Below the pieces are notes generated by a model that saw only the letters and a list, made by a program, of their open reading frames with translations, searched no databases and was not told where the DNA came from. This document shows, one piece after another, positions 27,376 through 37,420 of a stretch of DNA of 64,000 nt. The stretch spans positions 106,934 to 170,933 of the forward strand of contig JAQTLX010000004.1 in the NCBI GenBank assembly GCA_028714695.1. Reading direction: 5' to 3'. This DNA is from Ignavibacteria bacterium (GTDB lineage: Bacteria; Bacteroidota; Ignavibacteria; Tepidaquicellales; Tepidaquicellaceae). A program made the position numbers and the translations under genes. Position 1 is the stretch's first letter; each line of letters begins with the position of its first letter.

Positions 27376-27598
27376 GAATAAATAGATGTAATAATAAAAA
27401 AGTTCAAAATCATTTTCAATTTAATGTTTTTAGGTAATAATTTCTACAAACAATTCGATGTTTATACTCTAATTCGGTATTACCGTCTTCGCATGAAAAT
27501 ACACTGCCACAATGTAAACCGGTAAATTCTTTATTGATTGTTGCTGATTAATTAAATAAATTGCTAATGACAATAATGTCTACTAACAAGTATCATTT

Positions 27599-28015
27599 AT
27601 GCGGGTAATTGATTTAATATTCTCTTTGAAATCCGGCTGCTTCGGTAAAGAGGAAGATATACGGAAAAAACTTGAACTTTCCCCTTCCGAATTCAACGGA
27701 TTGCTTATACTCACAAATGAGAATTCAATTCCTTGCAGCCTTTTTTCAAATAAAATGGGGCTCTCTGTTTCACGAGGCAGCAGAGTTCTCGATAAACTAA
27801 TACGTAACGGATATGCCGCCGCTGAATCGAAATCGGACGACGACAGACGGATAGTCAAAATAAAATTAACAGCGCGCGGACGCAAGACAAAGGAAAGCAT
27901 TCTTAAATCCCTGGACGACTGCGAAAAAGAAATAAGCAAATCATTTTCAGCGGGCGAAATTGATACATTGCATGCTTCGCTTGATAAAATAGTTAAGATT
28001 CTTATTCGGAAATAA
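27599..28015 (+). CDS. MarR-family transcriptional regulator
   Basis: 138 residues. Winged helix with the SPSEFNGLLIL helix, LSVSRGSRVLDKLIRNGYA recognition helix and the wing SDDDRRIVKIKLTARG, then a C-terminal dimer helix. MarR proteins repress nearby genes and respond to small ligands or oxidation. Cys14 and Cys47 are present but no sensing role can be assigned. A short inverted repeat gaca-n4-tgtc lies at 27569-27580, just before the start. An opposing ORF over the same bases shows no family features. Confidence 0.85.
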   Translation: MRVIDLIFSLKSGCFGKEEDIRKKLELSPSEFNGLLILTNENSIPCSLFSNKMGLSVSRGSRVLDKLIRNGYAAAESKSDDDRRIVKIKLTARGRKTKESILKSLDDCEKEISKSFSAGEIDTLHASLDKIVKILIRK

Positions 28016-28323
28016 TCCATGAGAATTTTATTCTTCAAGCCGGGCATGCAGGAACTACAACGGCGGACAAACTGCGTGTTTCCTTACTTTAACTGATGCA
28101 GAAAATATCTAACGTTGAACTACATTTCTACCTCTATTTCTTTATTTGAGGCAGTATTCTTTTTAAGGGATTTTGAAGTATCATGGAATATTTCTTTTAC
28201 TCGTTTTTATATTCAAATTTTGCTTAAAAACACAATAATTTACCAAAAACAGGCATACTTTATGAATATTATTTGTTCACAGAATATGTTAAATTCATTG
28301 CTTATATAAAATCAATTGAAATT
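28016..28323. other. Intergenic region before secA; nothing recognised
   Basis: 308 bp between the MarR gene and secA. I find no ORF with family features, no tRNA, no strong hairpin and no clear TTG-N20-TAnnTTTG promoter. It presumably contains the secA promoter. Confidence 0.5.
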
Positions 28324-31300
28324 ATGTTAAAGATTATATCAAAGATATTCCCGAGTAAACACGAAAAAGACGTTAAGGCTCTTCTGCCTAAAGTGCAGGA
28401 AATCAACAAGTATTATGATGAATATCAGAAATTATCCGATGACGAACTAAGGGCAAAAACTGCTGAACTGAAACAAAGAATCCATGATGAAATAAAAGAA
28501 CAGGAAGACAAAATCAATGAACTGAAAGAACGGCTCAAAGAGGATATACCTCACGAGGAAAGATACGATATTTACGATGAACTTGACACCCTTACAAAAG
28601 ACTATTATGAAAATATAAAGGCTGCGCTTGACGATATTCTTCCTGAAGCATTTGCAGTTGTGAAAGACACGTGCAGAAGGTTATGCGGAACAGAATGGGA
28701 AGCCGCCGGAACAAAAGTGAAATGGAATATGATTCCGTTCGATGTACAGTTAATCGGCGGTATCGTTCAGCACGAAGGAAAGATTTCCGAAATGGCAACG
28801 GGTGAAGGTAAAACCCTTGTTGCGACTCTTCCCCTGTTTCTGAATTCGCTTGCGGGAAAAGGCGTACACCTTGTAACCGTTAACGATTATCTTGCTAAAC
28901 GTGACAGCGAATGGATGGGCGAAATATTCAAATTCCACGGTTTAACTGTGGGCGTTATATTAAACGATATGGACCCCGAAGAACGCAGAAAAATGTATAA
29001 CTGCGATATTACCTACGGCACCAACAATGAATTCGGTTTCGATTACTTGAGAGATAATATGGTTGTCGATAAAGAACACCTTGTGCAAAGAGAACATTTT
29101 TATGCTATTGTTGACGAGGTTGACTCCGTTTTAATTGACGAAGCAAGAACACCGCTCATTATATCAGGTCCGGTTGAAGCCCCTACTCACAAGTTCGATG
29201 AAATGAACGTAAGAATTAAAAGACTCGTGGATGCGCAGAAAAATCTTATCAACTCGATTACTGCGGAAGCGGAAAAGATTCTTGAGATGGAAAAGCCGTC
29301 TTCAGAGATGCTTGAAAATGCCGGATTGTGCCTCTTCAGGTCGTATCACGGATTTCCGAAACATAAACGTCTTCAGAAACTTCTGGCCGACCCGAATAAT
29401 AAAAAACTTATGCTTGACACCGAAATGTTCTATAACAGGGACAAGGCTCGCGACATGCATATTGTTGACGATGAACTTTACTTTGTAATCGATGAAAAAA
29501 ATCACATAACCGATCTTACTGAAAAAGGAAGAGAATATCTTGCTCCGTCGGCAGTCGAAAAAGACTTTTTCACATTGCCTGACCTGGGGTCTGAAATCGC
29601 TCACCTCGAACATGACGAAACATTGTCTATCGAAGAACGAGAAAGTAAAAAGGAAGCCCTTTATAAGGTTTACGCTGAAAGAAGCGACAGACTGCATATC
29701 GTCGAACAGTTGTTAAAAGCGTACGGATTATATGAAAAAGATGTCGAGTATGTGATTCAGGATGGCAAAATTATGATTGTAGATGAGTTCACAGGACGTA
29801 TTTTAGCCGGCAGACGCTATTCGGAAGGTCTCCATCAGGCTATTGAAGCAAAAGAAGGCGTAAAGGTCGAGAAGGATACTCAGACGCTCGCTACTATCAC
29901 TTTGCAGAACTATTTCAGACTTTATAAGAAACTCGCAGGTATGACCGGTACTGCCGAAACGGAAGCACAGGAATTTTTCGAAATATATAAACTGGACGTT
30001 GTTGTTATTCCTACAAACGTTCCATGCATTCGTGATGACCAGAATGATTTTGTTTACAGGACAAAACGTGAAAAATACAATGCTGTAATTGATGAAATCG
30101 AAGAAATGAGAAAAAACAGGCGTCCTGTACTGGTAGGTACAACAAGTGTAGAAGTGTCGGAAACCATTTCCAGACTTCTCAAAAGAAGAGGCGTGCCGCA
30201 TGAAGTCCTTAACGCTAAGCAGCATCAGCGCGAGGCTCAGATTGTGGCAAATGCAGGTCTTCCGGGCGCTATTACAATTGCAACAAATATGGCTGGTAGA
30301 GGTACCGATATTAAATTGGGACCCGGTGTTGCAGAAGCAGGCGGTTTGCATATAATGGGTACCGAAAGACATGAATCCAGACGTATCGACAGACAGTTGA
30401 GAGGCCGTGCAGGAAGACAGGGCGACCCGGGTTCATCGAAGTTCTTCTTATGCCTCGAAGACGATCTTATGAGGTTATTCGGAAGCGACAGAATCGCAAG
30501 TGTGATGCAAAGACTCGGCGTTGAAGAGGGTCAGGCAATCGAACATAAGATGATTACTAACTCAGTGGAAAGAGCGCAGAAAAAAGTTGAAGAAAACAAC
30601 TTCGCTATACGTAAAAGACTTCTCGAATATGACAATACAATGAATCAGCAGCGTGAAGTCATCTACGAAAAACGCAGACAGGCTTTGATGGGTGAAAGAT
30701 TGAAAGATGAGTTGTTCGAGATGGTTGAGAAAAATGTTGATGGCATCGTAGCGAAATATAAAGAAGAATCCGATGTGGAAGGTCTTAATGACGAAGTACA
30801 AAGAACATTCCTCGTGCGGCTTGGGCTTACGCCTCAGAAGTATCACGACCTCGGCGATGTAGGTCTCAGAGAATTGATAGTTACGGAAGCCAAGGCATTC
30901 TATAATAGAAAGGAAGAACGCTATGGCGCTGACCTTATGGGCAAAATTGAAAGATTTGCTACGCTGAGTATTATAGATGAGAAATGGAAAGAACATTTGC
31001 GTGAAATGGATGACCTGAAAGAGGGTATAAATTTCAGAGCATATGGTCAGAAAGACCCGTTGATTGAATATAAAATGGACGGCTTTAAATTATTTGAAAA
31101 TATGCTCGATAGCATCGCCGTTGATACAATTAACTTCATATTTAAATTCACGACCCAGACTCCCGAAGAGGCAAAGGAAATTAAAGGACCGAGGGGCGTT
31201 AGTCAGAGTAGGCTGCAAACCAAACACGATGCTTCGGACGGTATGGGATATTCAGGCAACCTGGAACCCGTAGAAAACGAAGCGGCTAGAACAGGAAAAC

Positions 31301-31398
31301 ATCAGCCCATTAAAGTCGGTAAGAAAGTCGGCAGAAATGAACCGTGTCCTTGCGGAAGCGGCAAAAAATACAAAAGTTGCCACGGGAAAAACGAATGA
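28324..31398 (+). CDS. secA: Preprotein translocase ATPase SecA
   Basis: 1024 residues from the ATG at 28324 (MLKIISKIF). An in-frame ATG at 28273 would add 17 non-homologous residues. Walker A is MATGEGKT and the DEAD-like box VDEVDSVLIDEA. The helicase motifs (TNMAGRGTDIKLG, GRAGRQGDPG) and the C-terminal zinc motif (CPCGSGKKYKSCHG) are present. SecA drives export of unfolded proteins through SecYEG. The region after the first nucleotide-binding domain is expanded (~residues 290-450), as in Bacteroidetes/Chlorobi SecA. The stop overlaps the next ATG (ATGA). Confidence 0.97.
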   Translation: MLKIISKIFPSKHEKDVKALLPKVQEINKYYDEYQKLSDDELRAKTAELKQRIHDEIKEQEDKINELKERLKEDIPHEERYDIYDELDTLTKDYYENIKAALDDILPEAFAVVKDTCRRLCGTEWEAAGTKVKWNMIPFDVQLIGGIVQHEGKISEMATGEGKTLVATLPLFLNSLAGKGVHLVTVNDYLAKRDSEWMGEIFKFHGLTVGVILNDMDPEERRKMYNCDITYGTNNEFGFDYLRDNMVVDKEHLVQREHFYAIVDEVDSVLIDEARTPLIISGPVEAPTHKFDEMNVRIKRLVDAQKNLINSITAEAEKILEMEKPSSEMLENAGLCLFRSYHGFPKHKRLQKLLADPNNKKLMLDTEMFYNRDKARDMHIVDDELYFVIDEKNHITDLTEKGREYLAPSAVEKDFFTLPDLGSEIAHLEHDETLSIEERESKKEALYKVYAERSDRLHIVEQLLKAYGLYEKDVEYVIQDGKIMIVDEFTGRILAGRRYSEGLHQAIEAKEGVKVEKDTQTLATITLQNYFRLYKKLAGMTGTAETEAQEFFEIYKLDVVVIPTNVPCIRDDQNDFVYRTKREKYNAVIDEIEEMRKNRRPVLVGTTSVEVSETISRLLKRRGVPHEVLNAKQHQREAQIVANAGLPGAITIATNMAGRGTDIKLGPGVAEAGGLHIMGTERHESRRIDRQLRGRAGRQGDPGSSKFFLCLEDDLMRLFGSDRIASVMQRLGVEEGQAIEHKMITNSVERAQKKVEENNFAIRKRLLEYDNTMNQQREVIYEKRRQALMGERLKDELFEMVEKNVDGIVAKYKEESDVEGLNDEVQRTFLVRLGLTPQKYHDLGDVGLRELIVTEAKAFYNRKEERYGADLMGKIERFATLSIIDEKWKEHLREMDDLKEGINFRAYGQKDPLIEYKMDGFKLFENMLDSIAVDTINFIFKFTTQTPEEAKEIKGPRGVSQSRLQTKHDASDGMGYSGNLEPVENEAARTGKHQPIKVGKKVGRNEPCPCGSGKKYKSCHGKNE

Positions 31399-31808
31399 CA
31401 TTTTCAGATAAAACAAAGGACTTAGTTCTTGATATTAGCAGTAATTGCAAGGGAAAGCTCAAAAATATTTTTGAGCTTTCTTTTTTAATTGAAATAACCT
31501 ATTCGGCAGACAAAGAAAACGAATTTAACGATTTGATATTTTCTGCCAAATATATTAAAGGATTGTTCAATGTCATTATGACCAATCTGAATTCCGAATT
31601 GATTAACGATTCCATGAAAGATGATTATTCCGCTTCGATGATTGACTTTAAAAATAAACTAAAATCATTGATTGAAAAAACCGAATTGAAAGAAGTTTTT
31701 GACGGTAAGTATTTCGGTCTATACCATGACTGTATGATGAATCTTATGGAATTGATAGAAGATTTAACCTATACGAAAGAATATTTCAACTCGAAAAAGT
31801 TCAGTTAA
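31395..31808 (+). CDS. Hypothetical protein translationally coupled to secA
   Basis: 137 residues. The ATG at 31395 overlaps the secA stop as ATGA; an upstream in-frame ATG at 31344 lies inside secA. The composition is that of a soluble, mostly helical acidic/basic protein with no signal peptide or recognised domain. A perfect intrinsic terminator lies inside codons 20-31, so either translation must suppress termination or the gene is expressed only by read-through. The 3' end overlaps the convergent activase gene by 8 bp. Real coding is supported by length, composition and the 4-nt overlap; function unknown. Confidence 0.6.
   Translation: MTFSDKTKDLVLDISSNCKGKLKNIFELSFLIEITYSADKENEFNDLIFSAKYIKGLFNVIMTNLNSELINDSMKDDYSASMIDFKNKLKSLIEKTELKEVFDGKYFGLYHDCMMNLMELIEDLTYTKEYFNSKKFS
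31453..31486 (+). terminator. Intrinsic terminator downstream of secA, inside the next ORF
   Basis: gaaagctcaaaaa (31453-31465) and its exact complement (31468-31480) form a 13-bp stem with a minimal loop. It is followed at once by TTTTTT (31481-31486). The structure begins 55 bp after the secA stop and would end the secA transcript. Confidence 0.8.
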
Positions 31809-34800
31809 CCTTATTTTTCACCTTATTCATCTCCGCATATAATTTGTTCGCCTGAATCATGAATATTTCAATCTTGGATTGCGTTATCTGCGGGAATACG
31901 TTGCCGTCCGTTTCAATGTGAAGATACGGCAGATTCGTTAATGTCTTCGGATAACCGTTTCTGTGCAGATTCCCGAACCTGTATTTTCCTTCCAGCGTCA
32001 TCTCTTTATTCAGTATACCTTCTGCAAATCTGCTTGGAATGCAGTTGAAAGGTCCTATTGTAATAATTCCGCATGAATCATCCAGTATTTCCCGTAATGA
32101 AAGTCCGACTGTTAAAATACTCTCGCCTATAAGTCTTTCGGAAATCAGTCCCCTGCCGTATTTTAGAGTCTTTTCAACGTCAATCATTTCTTCAAAACAA
32201 AGTCCTGAAGCGCCGAGAATTTTCTTGACCTTTTTCTCAATCCTCAATTGAATCTTTTCCTTAACAAATAGTTCGAATCGCTCTTTAGTTGTCAGGTCTT
32301 TAACTATATTGTGTCTCTGAAGATAATTTGTATAATAAACGTATTCCGTTATAGGCGCTGTCTTTACAATGAAACCGTTCTGGTTCATTATGTTTATAAG
32401 GTCAAGCCGCGAATATTCTTCGCGCCTTACGTATATCTCTCCGCCGAGCGATACAACCTTGGCTTCATGTATCGTGGATGTTAATTCGATTTTTTTCAAT
32501 TCAGCAACAGCATTTTCAAGTTGATTGTAAATCCTGTCGAAATTACCGCTTTCAAGTACATCGACAATTTTTTTCCACTCGTTCTTAAGCGCCAGCCGGG
32601 CTTTCTCTTTATCTACCGCAAGAACGTTTAAAGCGTTTTCTATATCGTGTATGTTATCTGCAATTACAAGACCCAGCCATTGACGTGTAAAGAACTCGTT
32701 TCCGAAATCCTCAAACGACGATTCATCATCCATGGAAATCACGCCTGCATTGGTAAAACCCGATGTTCTCAGTATGTCTTTAAGTCTGACGTGGTATTGT
32801 CCCTGTCTGCACGGTCCGTAACCATGAGGCATGAAGAACAGAATCTTTTTATTTTTGTTTTTTGCAGCGCCAAGATATTCAATAAGCGAACCTGTTGTCA
32901 GAAGAAACGGCAGACATTCCTTGCACGTTGCAACTCCGCTTCCCTGCTTTAATGTCTCGTAAGTAGGAACAGGCAGAGGTCTGCTGTTAATGCCGAGCGA
33001 ACGAAACACGGCTGAAAACGAATCCGTACTGAATTTGCCCATGGACGGCACCAGCACTTCGACGTCGTTATTTTTAACCGAATACTCCCTGCCTTCGTAA
33101 TTTTTTACAAATAGATTGTTATTTTTATTGATTACTTTAAGAATATCCTTATGATATTTTTCGCTGCTCTCCGCTCCACTGTTTACCGCTATATAATTTC
33201 TTATAATGTCTATAGCCGCTTCTATTCTTGTTTCCACACCAACATCTGCTGAATGACTGTCGAGTTCAAGCGTAAGCGAAGGTTTCGAATCCATAATTTT
33301 TCTGAAGTACGGAATTATAAATGAATCCGGCCCGCAGGAAAAGTTCGTAATATATATTCCGTACAACTGCGGATGCTCGCGCACGTACCGCGCCGCCGAA
33401 AGAATTTCATTCCCGCTGTACCAGTACATATTTTCGTACGAAAACTTTTCTTCATAAGGAAGGAAATCGTACGGTATTATCTTAAACCCTCTCGATGCAA
33501 TTTTATGAGGTATATTAAGGTTAATTTCTTTTGCAAACGCATTATAAGGTCTTCCGAATAGAACAAACGCTATTTCGTCCTTATTGCTTTCAACTTCCTT
33601 TATAAACCTTCTACCCTGCGCCTTAAAATCCGATTTCATTTCATTGTAACTATCTACAGCAGAGTTGAATGCGATTACTGAATTATCTATGCTGCATTTG
33701 AGGTCCTTGCCTGTCTTTATAAATAAATCTTTCATTTTCTCAAATCCGCCCGAAAGGTCGATAATTGGAGAAAGAATTTGCACCGGATTATCGGTTTCAA
33801 GTTCATCTCGAAATGTCGACTTTAGAAAATAAGTTTCACCCTGAACAAAAACGCACATCCTGTTGTACTTGTATTCTTCCCTTCCTTCCATCTGAGTTAT
33901 ATGCGGAAGAAATATGTAATCGACATTCTTTTTCAGAAGATTCTGGAAAAACCCGTGTGATACCTCTACAGGATAGCAGTATGAACTTCTTATTTTATCC
34001 GACCCATCCTTATCTATTTCATCCGATAATATGACTTCGAATCCGAGTTTTGTAAAAAAGTTGTGATAAAAAGGATATAGAGAATTAGTCAGGAGACTTT
34101 TAGTAATCCCGATTCTTTTTCTTTTGGCAATTCCCGAGAAAAGGTATTTTTCGAAAACGATATTCTGGCGTATCTTGACATAATTATTATTCTCCGTATC
34201 GGGTGACAAATTATGCCTTTCGTTATAATATCTATTGCATGCTCCGCCGAAAGGATATTTCTTGCCTTCAATTTCAATCATCGATATCGAGCACTTCAAG
34301 TCGCATTTTTCTTTGCCGCCTGAACAAGAAAATGATTTTGAGTATTCGAATTTTCTGTTTATCAGGTCGGCCAGAATAAAATTTTGCTTTTTATATATTC
34401 CTAAATTTATTCTGTTTTTAATTTCAAGCGCGACGCCGAAAGCGCCCATCAGTCCCGGCTCCGGAGGGACAATAATCTCTTTCCCTGTCAGGAGCGACAT
34501 AGCGTACGGCACTGCTCTGTTATAACACACACCGCCCTGCATAAATACTTTTTTTCCGACGGGCCTGTTTCCCTTAACTCTGTTCACATAGTTCAGGCAA
34601 ATCGAATAAACAAGTCCTGCGACAATATCCTCCATGTGCGCGCCTTCATGCCCTGCATTTTTTATATCACTTGATATAAATGCGGCACACTGGTCATTGA
34701 AGTTAATCGGATTGTGCGCCAGAAATGCTGCGTCGCCAATTTCTGTATATTTTATGTTAAGCGATTCTTTGGCTGCCTCTTCGAGAAACGAACCCGTACC

Positions 34801-36090
34801 CGCCGAACACGCCTCATTCATGGCATAATCGCTTGCAATTCCGTTTGTAAGGTGCGTGTATTTCGCGTCCTGCCCCCCTATCTCAAATATTGTATCGACA
34901 TCCTTATCAAAATGAGCCGCTGCCACCGCATGCGCGATAATTTCATTCACATCTCCGTCAGTAAGAGCATGCAATGAAGCAATAAGCCTTCCTGAACCTG
35001 TTACTCCAAGCCCGGTAATTGTTATTCGTGCCGTTATCTGCTCCTGCAATTTTCTGTAACACTCTATCGATGCCTCTACAGGATTGCCGTTAGTCCTCAG
35101 ATAAACCGAAGCGGCCATTGCATTATCAGATGTTCTGATTAATACGGCTTTTGTCGTCGTGGAACCCACATCCAGCCCCAGAATACATTCATCGCCGTTC
35201 TCGGCGATATCCCTGTTGATTTTCTTGAAAACAACTTTTGCTTTATCACTGCTTAGAGGTTCAAGAAAAGAAAAGCGGTGCTTGTGTTCGTGAAATAAAT
35301 CCGAAGAATCGAATTTGTGAAATTCTTTTAAACCTTCCAGTGCGGCGCCGAGCGCTTCGAACGAGTCCGAATATTCAGGTAAACTTGTATCCGGATATTT
35401 TTTCTTTATATATTCTACGACCGAATTGTTACGTGAAACACCGCCGATTATTAGTACTTTTGTGTTTTTCTGCTTTGAAAGAAGTTCGATTGCCTTATCT
35501 GCTAGCATTTTGCTGAGACCTGAGACTACGCGTGATTTATTTACTCCCTTATTCAACGCGTGTGTACAGTCGCTCTTGCAGAAAACGCTGCATCTGCCCG
35601 ATACCGGATAGGAATCATTTACGTCTGAAATAGCAACTGCCTCTTCTACCGGTAAATTCATCCTGCCTATCTGCTGAAGAAAAAACTCTCCCGTGCCTGA
35701 TGCGCATTTATTGCCCGTTAACACATTTTCAACGCTGCCCTTGTCATTTATGCAGTAAACCATAAAATTTTCCGCACCAAGACTCGCAAGAGCGTAATTA
35801 TTATTATCTAATCCGAGAAATTTGATTGACTGTTCTATTGCTTCAGGTTCCGATATGTTTCTGGCCTTTAATATATTTTTGAATTTTCTTCCTGTAGCAG
35901 CCACTGAAACACGTGTCGAATCCTTATCACTGAAATAATTTTTGAGCAGTTTCTTTGGGTTTCCTTCGTGAGATAATGATTTTACGTTAGTTACTGTAAT
36001 TCCGTTATTGCCCTTTTCAGCATTAACAAAAGTTACAGTAGAAGCGCCTATGCAAATTCCTAATGATAATATTTTATCGCTCTCGTTCAA
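31801..36090 (-). CDS. Large acyl-CoA dehydratase activase-related protein (two BadF-type ATPase domains plus HgdB-like region)
   Basis: 1429 residues, start TTG. Two BadF/HgdC-type ASKHA ATPase domains lie at ~7-255 and ~303-565. The second has LDVGSTTTK (306-314) and FEIGGQDAKY. Each has the CxxGTG cysteine and a second Cys that could bridge a [4Fe-4S] cluster (Cys129/Cys167 and Cys428/Cys468). The rest is DUF2229/HgdB-like with further Cys motifs (CDLKC, GGACNRYYNERH). HgdC-type activators inject electrons into 2-hydroxyacyl-CoA dehydratases; the physiological partner of these fused forms is unknown. The 5' end overlaps hpnE by 17 bp. Confidence 0.85.
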   Translation of the reverse strand: MNESDKILSLGICIGASTVTFVNAEKGNNGITVTNVKSLSHEGNPKKLLKNYFSDKDSTRVSVAATGRKFKNILKARNISEPEAIEQSIKFLGLDNNNYALASLGAENFMVYCINDKGSVENVLTGNKCASGTGEFFLQQIGRMNLPVEEAVAISDVNDSYPVSGRCSVFCKSDCTHALNKGVNKSRVVSGLSKMLADKAIELLSKQKNTKVLIIGGVSRNNSVVEYIKKKYPDTSLPEYSDSFEALGAALEGLKEFHKFDSSDLFHEHKHRFSFLEPLSSDKAKVVFKKINRDIAENGDECILGLDVGSTTTKAVLIRTSDNAMAASVYLRTNGNPVEASIECYRKLQEQITARITITGLGVTGSGRLIASLHALTDGDVNEIIAHAVAAAHFDKDVDTIFEIGGQDAKYTHLTNGIASDYAMNEACSAGTGSFLEEAAKESLNIKYTEIGDAAFLAHNPINFNDQCAAFISSDIKNAGHEGAHMEDIVAGLVYSICLNYVNRVKGNRPVGKKVFMQGGVCYNRAVPYAMSLLTGKEIIVPPEPGLMGAFGVALEIKNRINLGIYKKQNFILADLINRKFEYSKSFSCSGGKEKCDLKCSISMIEIEGKKYPFGGACNRYYNERHNLSPDTENNNYVKIRQNIVFEKYLFSGIAKRKRIGITKSLLTNSLYPFYHNFFTKLGFEVILSDEIDKDGSDKIRSSYCYPVEVSHGFFQNLLKKNVDYIFLPHITQMEGREEYKYNRMCVFVQGETYFLKSTFRDELETDNPVQILSPIIDLSGGFEKMKDLFIKTGKDLKCSIDNSVIAFNSAVDSYNEMKSDFKAQGRRFIKEVESNKDEIAFVLFGRPYNAFAKEINLNIPHKIASRGFKIIPYDFLPYEEKFSYENMYWYSGNEILSAARYVREHPQLYGIYITNFSCGPDSFIIPYFRKIMDSKPSLTLELDSHSADVGVETRIEAAIDIIRNYIAVNSGAESSEKYHKDILKVINKNNNLFVKNYEGREYSVKNNDVEVLVPSMGKFSTDSFSAVFRSLGINSRPLPVPTYETLKQGSGVATCKECLPFLLTTGSLIEYLGAAKNKNKKILFFMPHGYGPCRQGQYHVRLKDILRTSGFTNAGVISMDDESSFEDFGNEFFTRQWLGLVIADNIHDIENALNVLAVDKEKARLALKNEWKKIVDVLESGNFDRIYNQLENAVAELKKIELTSTIHEAKVVSLGGEIYVRREEYSRLDLINIMNQNGFIVKTAPITEYVYYTNYLQRHNIVKDLTTKERFELFVKEKIQLRIEKKVKKILGASGLCFEEMIDVEKTLKYGRGLISERLIGESILTVGLSLREILDDSCGIITIGPFNCIPSRFAEGILNKEMTLEGKYRFGNLHRNGYPKTLTNLPYLHIETDGNVFPQITQSKIEIFMIQANKLYAEMNKVKNKVN

Positions 36091-37420
36091 TTTGTTCTTT
36101 TATTAAATCGCTGCACTTTTTCCCGCTTGTAACGGCACCCTCTATTGTCGCGGGTATGCCTGTATTCGTCCAGTCCCCTGCTATAAATAAATTCTTTATT
36201 CCTGTTGCCGATTCCGGTCTCTGTAATCCCGATTCTATTGTCGGCAGAAATGTTGCCCGCTTTTCTTTGAAATATTTCACGCGTTTAACTTTCATATCCC
36301 TGAATTCCGGAAAACAACCGCGAATCTCTTCCGTAACAATTTCTATAAGTTTTTCTTTGCTGATTGAATCATATCCTTCAACCGTGTATTCGGGAGCGCT
36401 GATAATTACGCATATGTAATCTTTCTTAAAAAACAGCCAGTGAACTTTAGTGTCAAGCATGCCTACCATACCGTGATAAAACTTTTCAGAGAAGTTATCA
36501 GGCATCTTTACCGGTACAATATATATGGAAACAATAGAAGCAGAAACAAGTTCACTTAAATCGTTGAAATATTTGTTAAGAATTTCGGTATCGAGAATAT
36601 TTTTAAAATTATAAAACGGAACTGCGCTGATGTAATAATCACCGGTAATCTCCTCGCCGTTTTCAAGTACAATTCCTTTTACTGACCCGTCTTTTATGGA
36701 AATATTTTTCACGTTTGCGTTCATTCGAATATCGATTTTGCCTTCTGCATATTTCGTGAATGGCTCTATAAATATGCTCCCCAGCGGTTCATCAGGTACA
36801 ATTAAGGACAAATCGCCGAATTTTTCGAATGATTTTACAAGTACGTTAAGAAAAACAACAGCATCAACATATTTCGGAGAAGTATTGAAAACCGCATAAG
36901 TAAACGGATACCAGAAATATCTCTTAAGGTTTTCTGTCTGCTTAAGATATCCGAGAAGCCATTCAAGATTTCTGCCTTTCAGGAGTCTGTCCGAAACATC
37001 GAGTTCAATAAGTTCCCTTAATGCAAGAAGATGCAGTTTATCTTTAAATGTAAGAGGTTCGTAATCAATGAACCCTTTTGCTACGGCAACGAACGGATTA
37101 TCGCCTCTTGAATGAAATTCAAACTGCTTTCCTTCGATATCCCTGAAATACACTTCAAGATTAGGATTAAATTTCAGTTTCGGCTCTTTATTCATCAGCC
37201 CTATCAATTCAAGTGTATTCCGATACCATCCCGCCATAATATGCTGTCCATTGTCGAACGTAAGGCCTGTTTCTTCGTCATAAAAACTGAATGTCCTTCC
37301 TCCCAATTTTCCTGTCGATTCCAGCAAAGTAACCCGGCAGCCCGTTCCGGATAAAAAAACAGACGAAGAAATACCCGATAGCCCGCCTCCTATGACCACA
37401 ACTTTTTTATTGTTCATCAT
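36074..37420 (-). CDS. hpnE: Hydroxysqualene dehydroxylase
   Basis: 448 residues. FAD-binding amine-oxidase-type fold with the dinucleotide motif VVVIGGGLSGISSSVFL and the HpnE-typical FDNGQHIMAGWYRNT. The C-terminal FAD motif is LFIAGDWTNTGIPATIEGAV. HpnE reduces hydroxysqualene to squalene. It overlaps hpnD by 4 bp and the downstream activase gene by 17 bp. Carotenoid desaturase-like enzymes are the alternative, but hpnC and hpnD next to it decide the call. Confidence 0.92.
   Translation of the reverse strand: MMNNKKVVVIGGGLSGISSSVFLSGTGCRVTLLESTGKLGGRTFSFYDEETGLTFDNGQHIMAGWYRNTLELIGLMNKEPKLKFNPNLEVYFRDIEGKQFEFHSRGDNPFVAVAKGFIDYEPLTFKDKLHLLALRELIELDVSDRLLKGRNLEWLLGYLKQTENLKRYFWYPFTYAVFNTSPKYVDAVVFLNVLVKSFEKFGDLSLIVPDEPLGSIFIEPFTKYAEGKIDIRMNANVKNISIKDGSVKGIVLENGEEITGDYYISAVPFYNFKNILDTEILNKYFNDLSELVSASIVSIYIVPVKMPDNFSEKFYHGMVGMLDTKVHWLFFKKDYICVIISAPEYTVEGYDSISKEKLIEIVTEEIRGCFPEFRDMKVKRVKYFKEKRATFLPTIESGLQRPESATGIKNLFIAGDWTNTGIPATIEGAVTSGKKCSDLIKEQIERER

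Noticed and set aside
27583..28047. Minus-strand ORF of 154 residues
   Set aside because: It lies entirely antisense to the MarR gene, which has clear winged-helix features; the minus frame is low-complexity Ser/Leu-rich with no domain.
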